This document shows, in pieces, positions 23,401 to 37,900 of a stretch of 64,000 nt of DNA. Where the stretch lies: contig OY365813.1 in assembly GCA_959347315.1 (NCBI GenBank), forward strand, positions 16,895,081 to 16,959,080. Reading direction: 5' to 3'. This DNA is from Bimastos eiseni. Taxonomy: Eukaryota; Annelida; Clitellata; Crassiclitellata; Lumbricidae. The notes under the pieces were generated by a model. That model had not been told where the DNA came from, did no database searches, and worked only from the letters and a program-made list of their open reading frames with translations. Made by a program: the position numbers and the translations under genes. How positions within the stretch are numbered: position 1 is the first letter of the stretch; each line of letters starts with the position of its first letter.

Positions 23401-25975
23401 AGTCCACAAGTTCGCTGATGCAATCTAATGTTCCTCCTTATTCACTTGCCAGCACCAATTGTTTGGTTTACACATCATTAATAAACTTAGCATAAGTGCG
23501 CTTAATGTAAATGTTTTCGGAGTAATTGTGTTGACACATTGTACGCTGTTAGAGTCTTAGTTGTTTTTGTCTCACTTTGTTTCTTTTGTTTACTTTCTTT
23601 TCGTAGAACATCTTCACGCTTTCTATCTTTCGGATGTTGGCTGGTGGTCGGATAAGGCAAGTTATTTCTTTACATTGTGCTAGACAAAAAAAAAAAATTA
23701 ATGAGCATGGACTTCTTAAATCATGCATCAAACACTTGTGTAGAATTGGTCATGTACTATCACATAAGCAAATGGTCATGTTTCACTTATATACAATACA
23801 ATACAACTGAAATGCAATATTGCCCTTCTTCCTAAAATTTTTGCTCAGAAGTGCACTCAAGCTTTGACAGCGCATCTGCAGTTGTAATGCAGGGAAATTG
23901 TGCGCGAAGGACTTGCTACACAGTGACTCCTCGGAAGAGGATCGAACCCATGCACTGAGCGCACGCTGAGCATTACGGGCCGACCGCTCTAACCAATCGG
24001 CTATTGTGCCACACAATGTTTCACTTATGTACCTGTTTCACTTAACTATATATTCAACCTGCTTGAATGTTTCTCAAATAAATAAATTCCACAAGCCGAG
24101 TTATTTGAGAGGTCATGTGACCATGTTTCTTTACATGTGCGAGCGCGCACACACACACGCACCCTTACACACACATGACTTGCATGCAGTTTTAATTGTC
24201 CTAAGCTCTGATAAAGATTTTCAACCGATTTCCACTGAGTCTTTTGTTTCCCTTATATTCATAGGCTGTTATTTTGGCGAGGGGAAATGGAGCGGTCTTT
24301 GTCTCTTCCATTCATTCTCTGCAGAACCTTCTCGGTGCTTCACCTGAGTGGTTTGAACCGGGACCGATTGTCACCTGGACTTCGGAAGGTAGCTTCCTTG
24401 GACTAGAGGTTAGTGAACGGTTGCTTATATACTCAGCATAGAATTTGAGGTTTTTTAAAATATGATCACACAAGTATCAATGACGAATGAAACATTCATT
24501 AAGAGCATTTTCATAGCACTTCTCCAAATGAGTCGGAGGCTCTGAACATATTTGTATCAACTGCTGAATGCACTCTGATGAACACCTGCTGTTGATTGAC
24601 AATAGGGTGATGAACATTCATGAACACAATCTGCAGAATGAGAATATTGCTTTAGTTTTTGTGTTGGAGATAGGAAATCTTAAACCATCGTTTATATCCA
24701 GTACATATTTGTACTTCGTGCCAGTCAGAGTTAATGAATGGCGACGTATGTCTCGATAGATCAAGATAAAGATAGAGCTGTAATGTAATGTTATGTTTCA
24801 ATCGACCATTTCTATAGCACCCCTTGAAGATACCTACTCAGAGCGCCGGCCTATGTGAGGTTTTTCCCCTTTAACAACCAGCATGTAGTAAAACGTAAGG
24901 CATAATCAATAAAGGGTTAACTGTCTTTTCATGCAAATATTTTATAATCAGTTAGCAAAACAAATGAATAGTAAGCTGAAATGTCTCTTCAGAACTTCTC
25001 AGACCTGCAGCATTTCCACAGCGATAAAGATCATGCCATAAATAGGGTAAAGTCTGTTGTTTAATCAGTGCGACTAAGGTGCAAAAATAACTTTTCGATG
25101 ATTTTTTTCTGTCTAGTGTGAGAGCAAATACAGTTTTCCCAAGCGCCACCTGGTGAGTGAGAGTGGTAGCAGTCACGAAGAGGAACATTTAGAGGACAGC
25201 GACGACGAACTTGACGTGACACTTGGATTGAAGGTTTCACGTTACGTCAGACAGGGTCTCTACTACGTCACGGATAGCGAAAGGTTTCAGCCACCAAGGA
25301 AGAAAATAAAGTAAGTGAGTCGCCTGTTAAGAAAGCCTTTTGTCTCTTGGTCACATCTGTTCTTCGTGTTTTGGGTTTAGGAAGATGACAATTGGTGTGC
25401 TATTGCTGTCATTGTTGTAATTATTTTCAACAACGTTTTTTTAGACAGATTTGATCCTGCAGATATGAAAATTATGTTAGGAAGTAATGATATTACTAAT
25501 GATAATGTGCATAACCCTACTTCCCAGAACCCGCCTTCTCAGAACTTTATCTGACGCGTTCTGTATCAATTTTGGAACGGATCGCATTTACCGTGTGCTG
25601 GAGTCAGCGACACCTCTGAGCAGTTCCCATGAAGAGGTTAGGTGTTAGCTATATTCTTGATGAATGGATTTAGTCCGTGAGGTGTATGTATGTGACCTCT
25701 GATGATTTAAAAGTGCTCTATAGAAATAAAATCTCTGGGTTGGCTAACTGAACTTTGTCTATTTTTGGCAGGAATAAAGTACTGCAAAAGGCAATAGAAT
25801 TAAGGCATTGTGTCATCACTGATAGGCACTGAGAAAGATGGCACTCTTATTTGAGGTCTTGCTTTGAAGTTATGGGAGCTATATTTCTGGTTTCGTACCA
25901 TTTAGACTCGTAACGAGAACGTATCGACTGATCTGCTTGAAGTCAACAACTCCTGAGGAACTCTATGCACGAAAG
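14475..25975 (+). CDS. NBAS: NBAS exons 1-14: N-terminal beta-propeller
   Basis: Exons: 14475-14564, 15338-15392, 16059-16101, 16834-16914, 17726-17773, 18682-18868, 19404-19555, 20112-20364, 21269-21469, 22770-22833, 23607-23656, 24265-24408, 25117-25310, 25906-25975. They encode about residues 1-544. WD-like blades are visible in PQWRTLAWSTDGSMLAVSDS (exon 6), NGVSSVVYHHPHSLLLIGGS (exon 8) and LSPSGHLLASVHYSGTLSLW (exon 9). Exon 11 (DVGWWSDK) ends in a GC donor, AAG|GCAAGT. Exon 13 holds a Glu/Asp/Ser-rich loop (SSHEEEHLEDSDDELD), a likely disordered and phosphorylatable insert also acidic in human NBAS. Exon 2 uses donor A|GTAAGC at 15393; the earlier AG|GTCAAC would break frame. Exon 14 encodes TYRLICLKSTTPEELYARK, leading into the helical part. 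Confidence 0.9.
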
Positions 25976-28900
25976 GTATGTTCTATCTGCCGATAATATT
26001 GAAGTCTAACTGGGCTGCACAAGTTAAATCCTTCCAATAAGATATGCATGGAGTATCATAGTTTTCATATCATAGTATCAAGCTCTAGAGTCACAGCTAA
26101 ATATTTTACTAGTCTTTGTTTTTCAAACATTTATTCATTATTGATCGTGCCTTATGTTTTACTATGTGCTGGTCAATAAAGGGTTAATTAAAAATGATAC
26201 GACCATCAGTTAGCTCATATAGTAATAAGTCAAAGATGAGATGATGAGCATACATATGTGTCATATCTGAGAATTTATAAGCACCTCTTAAAGAGCAACT
26301 ATTCAAAGGCACTCTCAGCATGACAGCCCTGAGAGGATGAGTAAGTCTTCAAACAGTGGAGGGATGAGGGTGGGATTCCCACCAGAATGTTGCTGTAGAT
26401 CAATGGGGATTTTGTTCCATTAAGATGGGCCTGCAATGGCAAAAGCACGGTATTAGGCCATGGCGGTCTTTTCCCATCAGGTAATCCGTGGACCACTGGA
26501 GAGGGTGGGAAGAGACGACAGAATGAGGTCTGTACATTAGTTCACGGAGAAATCATGGAGGTAGTCCCTGTAGGGTTCTGGGAACATAGCCTAGTAGAGG
26601 TAACTGTTTTGAGTCTATTGTTTTCAGATTGACAATGAGGAATATGGTGAGGCTCTGTCTCTGGCCCAGTCCTACCAGCTCGACTCAGACCTCGTCTACC
26701 AGCGCCAGTGGAGGAAGTCCCATGTATCTGTTGCTGCCATTCAGGACTACTTGGTAAGGACTAGGACTACTCGATATCAGACAGATCCATCTTTATGCAT
26801 ATGTGATGATGTTTGTGTATGTATATTCTTTGAGGCTTTGAAATTGTTTTATCCCTATAACTCATCCATTCCCTTCTAACTCATGTTGATCTCGTAATAT
26901 AAGTATTGCAATAAATCGTTCTACTGTTTAGATCAATAAAGACACATGGTTATGGTCATAAACAGAAGGTGACACTGTTTACAATGCTATGCAGTGCAGT
27001 TAGTATCCTTTGAGAAGATGTAACACCCCACCCAATTTGTAAATCGTTAATTACACAATATGCTGAGAATTTCATTCTGTCTTGTTGACACAAGGTTCTG
27101 ACCTGGACTTTTATGGGTTTTTTGGGAGGAAGGACAGAAAATATTAAAATCAATCATGTTGCTATTAATTAGCGATTTTTACTTTTTAATTAGTCAGACC
27201 GGCTCCAGCGTTGATTGGTTGATATAGGATTCATTGTGGCTATGAAATTTGCTTTTGTTATTTTTCTTTGAAAAACTGTTCACCCAACTGATTGCCTTTT
27301 ATTTTGCTGTAGAGTAAAATTAGCAAGCGCTCTTGGGTGTTGCACGAGTGCCTGGAAAGAGTTCCAGAGGACTTTGATGCCATGAATGAACTCCTTAAGT
27401 ATGGACTCAGAGGAACCGACCTGGAAGCGCTCATTACAATTGGAAGGAAGGAGGACAATGGCAGGTAACAAACAGATCTACATTGTTTGTGCGTAGTTCT
27501 ATATTTTAGATGGTAGTTAGCACCTTGTATGTGCTTCTCCAAGTCATTTATGGGGAGATAGTTGACACTGTCATGAATATCAGATGAAAGTGGATTCGAT
27601 ACCTGCTAAACCAAAAGGCTTTACCCAGCCTTCCACTCCCTAAGAGCAACTGATATTTTGAAATTTTACTGAAGTGTTACTTCGGTGAAGCAGATAGAAA
27701 GCAGGTCCTTTTTCATCTAAAATAAGTTGTGAGAGTCATGACAAAAGGTCATGGAAAGTCTTGAATTTTGAGTTATTAACCTTTGGCAACCTGCAACTTG
27801 AAAATGATCTGTACGATAGATGGCACCTTGCACTCTGCCGTACAGTTACATTCGACTCCTGTAAAAGTGACAGTGCTGGCCTTGAAAATTTGGTACGCAA
27901 TAGCGGCAATACTCATGATCCGCACATGATGTTCATTTAAAACATATTGAAAGATGTACCATAATTTTGTTAAAAATTGATCTTTTATCTTTCTTTTGGT
28001 ATGCAATTTTGCGTATTTTGCTTCCTTGCAGCGCCGCCACTATGCGAAACTATATCATTTGATCATACTGCTAACTCTCAGTTTTAGTTAATATATAAAT
28101 AATAGTTTTTGCCTAGTGTACATATGATCGTTTGGGATTGCAAATGTTTGTTCTGTAATGACTAGTTTTGCAGATGGTTTTCTTTTGTTTGTTTACTGTC
28201 ATTATTATCATCAGGTTGATTGCTTTGTTTCTTTCGCACAGATTTATCCTTTGCCAGGTCGACTGTGACGTCTATCATTCGTTGGATGCCGTCAATGACG
28301 ATTCTGCGATTGATGCACGCGAGACTGAGGAGAGAAAGAGGAGACAGTGGCTGAGTGAGGTCGACTTCAAGAAGTAAGTAAGAGAAATATTCTGTAGAGT
28401 ATGGTCTTGATCGAGAACCGTCAGCAGAGGAAAGTCGTGTATTTTAGTTGACACTGCCTAAAGTACCTTTTGTGATACTTGAGAATTGTTTTAAGCATTT
28501 GGCAGATTGTAAGTATGTATTCTATGTATGTGTTTGTATATGGCCATTTATATAGCGTCTTATAAGAACCTCATGAAGCTACGCAATAAGTAAATAAATA
28601 CGAATATATAGAAATATGTAATTATATCTATATATATTTAACACACTTCATCATAGCATAAATTCTAAACATGATCGCGAACATAATGTATCTTATATGT
28701 TATAAATAATTTTTTTTAAATAATTTTTAAAAATCTGTGGCATTGTGTGATGTTTATTATACTGTGCCTATGGCTTTGATGGTTGCCCTTAAAAATAGGA
28801 TTCGATGTGATTGTGGTTCTGTTAGCTTATATATGTCATGTTGTGTGCGAGTGTTTTAGTATCGTATGATAAAGCTGCTATGACATACATAAGTAGGAAC

Positions 28901-31900
28901 CTTAGTTAGCCCTCTTGTTAGCCTTAGTGATGTTAAAGTTCATTAAATTTACAGATTTATGTGGATCTGTTTCTTAGTTTGTCACTGGAGCAGCAAGAAC
29001 TGTGTCGCATTCGATTGAAGCTTCTCTATTACACAGATCGTCTCATGACCTATCAGGTAAACCGTTAGCATTTGATGTTCAGAGCAAGTGAGAACTTTGT
29101 TTCTGATAATCATGCTAGTATGATGTGGTTGCAATTGAGATTTAGAAATTTTTATTCCTTGGAGGGGACTTTCTTATTTTGGATCTGGTTAGTAATAATT
29201 ATCATAATAACTATGATTTATATGGTGCTATAACATTGCCTTAGCACTACAAGGATGCCACACAAACAGCTAACAAGAGGGAGGATGAGCCTTTGAGAAC
29301 AGTTAATAAAGGTTGCATTGCCTAGTTTCAATCTGAACTAAGTACTGTGATCTGTGTTTGTAAGACCCCAAATAAGATAAGTCCCCAGTCGTTTTGGTTG
29401 TATTTGAGAGTGATGTAAAGGACCTCGCTCTCTCTTTCTGTCTCTGGCTTGCTGGCTGATCCTACAGCTGAGTGTTTTTTTGTTTCTTCAGGCTATTCTG
29501 GGCGGCATTCATATCTCAGCAGAGAAGTATGATCACAAGTTCTTCGAAAAGTTTCGATCTCAGAACATCGTTGAACTGGCTGTGGAATATGCGAGAGTGA
29601 GTGGAGCTTATTTAAAATTGATAAAAACCAGTTGTACTGATAGTTGAAAGTACTATTAATTGAATTTCCTTGATTGATGCCTTCTTCTTCATCTTTTCTT
29701 CTGCTTGCTGGTCTATCTCCTTTGTCTATTTGTCTAACTCTCTGTCTCTCTCTTTGTCATTCATTCATATTGAAAATTTATGTAGCGCCCCTTCAAGAAA
29801 CCTACTCAGAGGCGCTCGTTTCATTTGAAACCTTTTCTTTTCTTATCTATGTGGCTTTATCCTTCCTGAGTGAGGAATCATTCCAACTCCAGTTGGATGT
29901 TACTCGTGATCAGTCACTGATCTTTTGTCAGTTGGCACCTGGTGATAGTGATGGCAACTGGAGTTATTGATGGCATCTTATGGTGATGATTATAATGACA
30001 CTTAATTTTACTGACAACATTGTTGACGAATGCAAAGGTTGACTGTGTCTGTGTTGTATTGTTGTAGTTGTATTGTAATTGTATTGTAATTGTATTGTAT
30101 TGTGCTGTATTGTATTGTCTCAAATATGCAGTACTGGTGTTTTAGGCAGGTGATGTTGCTGCTCTCAGTTACCTGTTCACGTACCATGCCAAGGAAACAT
30201 CTCCTCACAGGTAGATCAGCTTGTCAATTATTCTAATTCTTGAATGATGGATTTGACTGCATTATTGGTGATTAAGAAGTTTGAAGATTACGAGGCAATG
30301 CAAAATGTGCCTGCTGACACTTTGTGCCTGTGGCTACCTCTCGGGTTGGCTTAAGCGGCTTAAATAGTATGTAATGCAATCGAACATTGATACAGCACCG
30401 CATCAAGATATAGCTCAGAGTTCTGTGCTTGCCTATGGTATGTTAATGTTTTACATTACTTAGTAAAATAATGCACACCAAGTTGAGGTAGTAACCAGTG
30501 TGCCCTCCCCACCACACACATGGAACCAACCAACAGATTTCTGTCAACTGCTTAGGGTTGTTATGTTGGTTGATTTCTTACACCTCAGACGGAATGTTGT
30601 ACAATGTTGGACATGTATAATTACTCTTGAACATTTTGATAGCAAAATTGACATTCAGTTACCGTTACCTTAGCACTTTGAAAGGGTGCTAATTTCAGTT
30701 GTTGTGTGGATGTCTTTAATCTACAGATTGGCAATTTTGAGCAACTTTCCAGAGACCTTCCCTCCGACTGAGTATTCGGATCTCCTGCCTGAAGCCAGGT
30801 AAGAATTACAATTGTCTCCATTATTTTCTATTATTTTCTTCATTACTTTGTGCCTGAGAGGTGAAGACGAGTGAAGCAGGCAATGAATGTGTTTACTTTC
30901 AATCAATCAATCATTCAATCAAAAGACTTAGTATGGCACTGCTTCGAGATATCTACTCAGAGGTGCTCCAGGCCCTATCATGGCTGAAAATCACAGCCTT
31001 TAAGAGAGGTATGAAGTGCGGGTGATAAGTTCCTAGGTAAGAGATGGAGTCGGGGAGGGAGACCATACCAGATAACATCTTTTCACAGCTATGGCTGTTT
31101 AATGTCAACTGTGCAAATATTTTCATTAAAGCGCTTTCTTCACTTGCTTCCATTTGTGGAGGATAATGGCATATGATTCAAATATTGACATTGGGCACAT
31201 GAGTCTTGTTCATTCATTCATTCATTCATTCATTCATTCATTCATTCATTCATGTGTATTGGTGTGAAATGAGAGGCTCTGGTTGTTGTTTAGTGCTAGT
31301 CCAGGTGATCCTGAGGTTGTTCCGTGGTTCCAGGAGTCGTGGAGGGAACCCGACTGGTGTGAGCAGCATGTGACATCACCAAGGTGACGTGATTCTATTC
31401 CACCCATTATATATCTCGTTGCTAATTTGTTTTACAGAATAACAGTATTCTGCTAATTACCCAAGGGGTATTCTGCTTTTAACCCAAGGGGTATTCCACA
31501 TGTTACCCAATGGGTATTTCCTTGTTACCCAATGGATATTCTGCTTATTACCCAATGAATATTCTGCTTATTACCCAATGGATATTCCGCTTATTACCCA
31601 ATGGATATTCCGCTTATTACCCAATGGATATTCCGCTTATTACCCAAGGGATATTCTGCATGTTACCCAATAAGTATTTCCTTGTTGCCCAATGGATATT
31701 TGCTTATTACCCAAGGGGTATTCTGCTTATTACCCAACGGTTATTCCGCTTATTACCCAGTTGAAGTGAGATGGTTGGGACAAACAGAAGACAATTGAGC
31801 ACCAAACTAGTTTTTCTTTGTCTATGATGCATGCTTTCTCTGCATAGCTATTCAATGAAGAAGAATATCCATGGTCATGATATCCAATTGGTATGGTTTG

Positions 31901-34900
31901 GTATCTATGGTATCCAAGCAATGGCTGTCAGTGGTTTTAGGATACCATTTGATGAGATTATGCTTATGTATGGGACTTTAAATGACTGTCGGTTGTCTCT
32001 TCTCAACCTTAATTAAGGACCCTGGTTATGTACTACATGGAATTTTCCACCCTATGAACTAGCTTTCTGTTCCGTTAATGGAGTTATACCTGGTGGGACA
32101 GTTTGGTCCATAAAACAGAGTTATTAGCGGTGGGACAGTTTGGTCCATAAAACCTTTTTTATTAAGATGATTTTCTCTTGACCCAAACAGCACAGTCTGA
32201 TAAACTACATTAATGTATGGAACATAAGAGGCCATAGGACATCATAGTATGTAAACCAAGATGTGGTTACCGATCGGTATAATCAAGGATTATACTTACC
32301 TATTGCAATATTATGTCACTCAAATTACGATCTGTGAGTTTAGATGTTGGCAGTTTTACTGTGTGTTCCTTGAGATGTTAGTATCTTTGTGTTCTTTAAG
32401 AATAATAGACTGTATGCAAACTTTAAGATGATGGCTGTTTGGTTTGTAGCCTGCTGGCCAAATCCCTGAATGAAGATTATGTTGATCTTTTGTATGAGGA
32501 GCAGCCATACTGCATTAGATTTAGGTAACAATTTCATTTTCTCTCTGATGCAAGCCGTCACTTGAGAACCGTAGCTTATAATTATTACAATGCCCATTGC
32601 TAAGCTGTTTTAAAATTTTTGATGCTCTTGTAGTACCTACCAGCTAATGTTACGAATATCAATCATGGCTGCATACCAGTAGTTTGTTTGAAACTACTGG
32701 TGAGGAGGTGTCTTACCCCATCTATAATATAATCTGTGTTGCTCTGGATGTTTGTGAAATGTTATTTTTAAGAACCAAGATGTATATAAATGTGATTCAT
32801 TAAACAATCTTATTAATGTTCTGTTGATATATTCTTGCTCTTAGCACCAATCAACAAGATTTGATCCGTGGTTGAGACATAAATTTTTGTAATTCTATCT
32901 TTTGGAGTCATACCAAGCACTACCTTGTAATGAGACTGTAATGAGGTCATCATTTTCTGCAATGGAATTGAATTTTTAAATTTATCTTTCAACCACCCTA
33001 TATTAGAGGTCTTGTTTTAACTAAACAAACACTTTATGAAGAGTCTGTCGTGTGAGCATTTGATATTTATAGCGATTTAATATTATAATTGATTCTTGCT
33101 TTCTTAGAACTTACACAGGCACTGTGTAAACACGAGATATTATCATTATTGCGTCATGATAGTAATGATGTAGCTAAGAGACTTGGTACAATGTACATTG
33201 ATATAGAATGGATTATACATGTCTGTCCTAAATTGGTGTAGCACTCATTCATATTCTCAGAATAAATAATCTATGGGGAGCACTGGTGAGGAGGTATCTT
33301 ACCCTATAAAACGATTGAAACATTGTGAAATCGGGTTCAAGACTGGGCATTTTTTGTTGCTGTAGGAGCGTCGAATTGTCACGGCAGAGTTTAGCGGACT
33401 GGTACGAGTGTCGTGCCTGTGAGATTGAATCTCTTTCGGGTCAGGTTGACAATGCCTTGAAGCTGGTAGAACTGGCTAGGCAGAAACATGTCGAGGCAAG
33501 TGTGGAGGCATCCTTTACACAATGAGGATCTCATCATCTTTATTAGTTACTTAATTGATCTGCTACATAGCACCACATAAATCTTCTTCTTTTGTTTGTT
33601 CTTGATTGGGCGCTGACAGTAGTAGCGGTGACAGTGAGCATCCTTGTCTTGCACCTAGAGATGCTAAACTCTATAAGAATTCAGTGCAAAAATGTATTAA
33701 TGGAAACAATTAAGTGTGCAATGGATGGGCGATGATAATGTTGATGGCTATGGATGACGTATATGGGATAGTGTCTGGATGGTCGACCAGTGGGGGAATG
33801 AAATCAACGCCAACCATCGATGAGCCCATGGATTTATGGAAGAGCAAGGAAGGGATGGAAAGAGGAATGAGTGTTGCAGTTTTCATTCATCTGATTGATT
33901 GACGACCTTCATTCTCAAGGGCTTCTGGACTTTGTCTATGATCATGTCTACTCTTTGATCTTCAGATATTTATTGTATTGTATTGTATTTACATATTTCT
34001 AATCAGAGGCGCTCTCAGTGCGAACAGCCTTACGGGAAAAAAGGCTTTGGAATACGGGCAGAAACAGAAGCACAGTTGAAATCATAGAGCGAGTCAGAGA
34101 GGGGACATTGTTCCAAAGCAATGAGCCAACCGATACATAAGCGCGGTTTTTAGCGGATGTATCAGGTACACTGATCATAGATGGAGAAGCTGTCGATATC
34201 TACATCTCAACAAGATTTTTAGTAATTTTTTTGTATTTGGATAATTTGGAGTTTAGATCGTCACTTGATATGATTGATTGTTTAGGGTTTGGATGGACTT
34301 CTTGATGATCTGTTGACGATGGAAACCTTCGTCTACGAGTGTCGCGTCGATGACAGTCTCACTTTCAGAAATCTACGACAAATGGCAGCCATCGAGAAAC
34401 TACGACTGATGATGAACCGGGTGAGTCATCCTGCAGCTGTGACATCGGCTCTGAACTCTTTTAATACGACTTTAGGTGTTACCATGAGGAAAAAGCAGGG
34501 AAGTACATGGAGGAGAGATATGGCACTTTTAGATACTTTTAAGAAGCACTGCCTTTGCTGGCTGGAACGATACAAAGGAACAGGCTTCACCAGTAATGAT
34601 AAAATAGTTAGGAGTTATTATTATTATTATTATTTTATTTATTTTTTGCTCCTAGACATACATTATCTTTCAGGGACTAGAATATTAATTAGAATAAGAA
34701 AATGTAGTCTGGAATGACCCTGCTTTCATCATTATTATTTTTATTTTTATTATACATCTGTCAAACATGGTTGAACAGTTCACTCTGAGCATTCATCTGC
34801 TTCAGATCGGCGTTGCTGTTATAGTGCAGGCATTATAATGATATTACCTCACACAAATTGCAACAGAAACTTTTTCAACTGATTTATACTCAGAAACATG

Positions 34901-37900
34901 TGCCCCTTAACATATCAAAAGTCTCCATCGATGCAAGTGGTGGAAAGTATTGAAATCATTGATAGAATATGTCCCATTTCTGCCCATGTTAAATAGGCTT
35001 ACGTGAATTTTTACGTGTTTTAATTTTCCCACTCAACTTTTGTTTTGTAAAGAAAATATATAGCACATATAATGATGCTAGTCTGCAAACAGTATATACA
35101 TATTATACTCTCTTTTTAATACTATTTTTTTTAATACCATTTTTACTATTTTTATACGGTGTGACATTGCAACTCAAACAAATATAAGTTGTCCTCCCAG
35201 ATGTTCAATTTGCACAGATCCTGCAGCGGGAGGTAAAGAGCCTGCAGCTACCCTAGCAGAGAATGGAAATGCTTCCATTAACTGAGCAAGAGCCTCTCGA
35301 AAGGATAACATTCATACATCATCTGAGGAAGCGGTTCATCAAGTCTGCCGAAATAAATATACCAGCTAACAAGAAATGGTTAAATTCCAGAAGGAATAAC
35401 CCGAGGAGCAAATTGACAGAGCTTTTCTATAATTGGCTCAAAAAGAGTTAATTTATGACAGAGATTGTGGGAAGTCAGCAAATGTTGCATTCAAGAATGC
35501 TCTTGAAATCTTGCAATGACAGAGGCGATGACTGGGCATCCGCAGTACAACCTTGCGTGTTGCATGTTCACGACCTTCATGCTGCTGATGCAGTGTATCA
35601 TCAAGGGTGTAGCATGAATTTTAGAATAAAAGTAGCACATTTCATTTATTTGGATGAATTACATAGCACCCCTACAGGCCTACAAGAGCATCTACTCAGA
35701 AGCGCCCCCAACTCAACCCTGGCTAAATTGGACATGTCTTAAGGTTGGCATAGAACACGGTGGAGTGTTCCCTGGGTGCTAAGGGAAGGGCGACAAGGAT
35801 CCCATTCCAGGTTGAGGGACCAGCAACCGAGCAGGCTCGGTGATGCCGTATGGAAATCCGGTAGCGAAGGACAAGAAGCTCAGCATGTGAAGAAGAACAG
35901 AGGGAGCCTCGGCGTTGGACACTTAATGTAGAACAGCATAGTTCCCACAGTTTCCTGGGAGCTGATTCCTTTATGCAACGCCATACTAATGAAGAGACCC
36001 GGTATGAGATCCGCTGAGAGAAGGGGAACAATTGGAGGACGTCCCGCATATATTCAGAGACATGGCCGAATCTTGGGATGAGGCCAATAAGGATCCAAGC
36101 ACCCGATCCGACATGCAGGAAGCCTGTCATAGAGGGCGTTAGTCAAGGCGAGAGACCACGAAGGAGTGGACAACCGTTGCAGCAACATCAGGGGACAAGA
36201 AACGGGATACCGTCCTGAGCTGGCACAGCTGATAATAGCAATTTCGGCAGAGCAAGTGGGTGTGCCATGTGAAAGCGAGCTCTTGGTCCAGAGTAACACC
36301 AAAATCCCTGACAGAAGATGAGAAAACGAACTGTGAGAACTCTAGGACAAGGGCCTCCATGTCAGTTCCAAACCAAATAAACTGAGTTTTAGATAGATTG
36401 CAGAGGCGGTTGGAAAACATCCAGGCCTCCAAGGTCTCCATGACCCAGCTCGTTGCACAGACCAAAGTGCCAGGATTGAGCAGTGCAGATAGGCCTCGAG
36501 GTCGTCCGCATAGGACTGGCTTAGGACAGTGCCAACAGCCAGTAGAGGGCCTGAATATGCGGTACAAATAATATACAGGAGAGGGCCGTGGGGGTAGTTC
36601 AAATGGAGCGGGAACCCAAGAAGACCTGGTGGACGGTCCTGAAGGAAGGAACCGAGCTAACGAAGAAGGTGCCTGAAAGACCAAACGAGGCAGAGATGAT
36701 ACCGTGGTCAACAGTATCAAAAGCGGGTACCTGGGAGCTGACATCAAACAGCGCCAAGAGAGAAACCTGTCAATTGCTCCAAAAATATCAGAGAGAAGAC
36801 GGACCAATAGGGTCTCCGTTGAGTGGCCCCTTCGGAATCCAAACTGAAAGACCAGGAGTAGGTCATTTTTATCAATGTTGGCAGTGAGTTGGATGTTAAT
36901 AGCAATTGGCCTAAAGTTATTAGGATCAACTGCATCCGGCCCCTCGCGCCTTGGCACAGGAACAAGAGTTGACCATAAAAAAACAAAATTTAGTCGGCCA
37001 CAAAACGAAGAAAGAGAAAAAGTCTCTGTTGAAGTTGCAAACTATCTTGAAGATAATGATGATGAGCAGATCACGAGCAAAGATCTCAATAGCCGGATGG
37101 AATTGAATCTCAAAGGTTCAGAGGTCCCGACTGGACCCAACATATGGGCACACGCACAGGAAGTCCAAACTAAAGGAACATTTTGAACAGATCATCAGGT
37201 GCACCTGCAAAACCGATTGCAGCAGCAGTATTAGGTGAGCATGTAAACCGCATCACATTGAGTGCTCTGTTGCAGGGACGTCAATCTCTCCATGATTGAT
37301 AGAGGCAAACCCCCAGTCTAAAGTGTCAGGAAGGTAAGACAATCCTCCCAAAACTCAACAAATATTTTCCCCTACCTATCTGTATGCCCCTGCTCTGTTG
37401 CATGTAACAACTGCAAAGGACCAGCATGCGCAAATTCATTACAAGTTGAATGGGATGACGATGAAGATGGTGAATTTGTGATACTTAGTGGAGGATTTGA
37501 ACAACCTGAAAACTAAGCAATTTGTGCTGCTTAATTTAGTACAACAACATTGCATTAATTTGAAACACAGAAGGAGTTCACCTTGAGTTATTTGAATTAC
37601 TTTAAAATTATTTAGATCATCGATATGTCTTTTGGAATTCAAATGTTCCTCTGAAAATATGCGTCTCGTTAGTCATTACAGTGCCCCTAAATTTCACGAT
37701 TTTTATAATTCTTCCACCACAAGTATTGATGGAGACTTGGTATGTTGTAGAGGATACTTTTCTGTGTAAAAAACAGTTGTTAGATTTTCTGTTGCAATTT
37801 GTGTGAGGTTCACCCAAAAATATTCACAAAATGCCTGTGCTATTATCACCCATATAAGCAAGCTAAGTGAATGGTGGCAATATCCCAAAGAGTCAGGAGG

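Noticed and set aside
31510..31798. Open frames with repeated LLPNGYSAYYP
   Set aside because: They are readings of the 23-bp minisatellite in NBAS intron 22.
36588..37186. Plus-strand open frames in NBAS intron 25
   Set aside because: They are antisense readings of the LINE reverse transcriptase or its flank.
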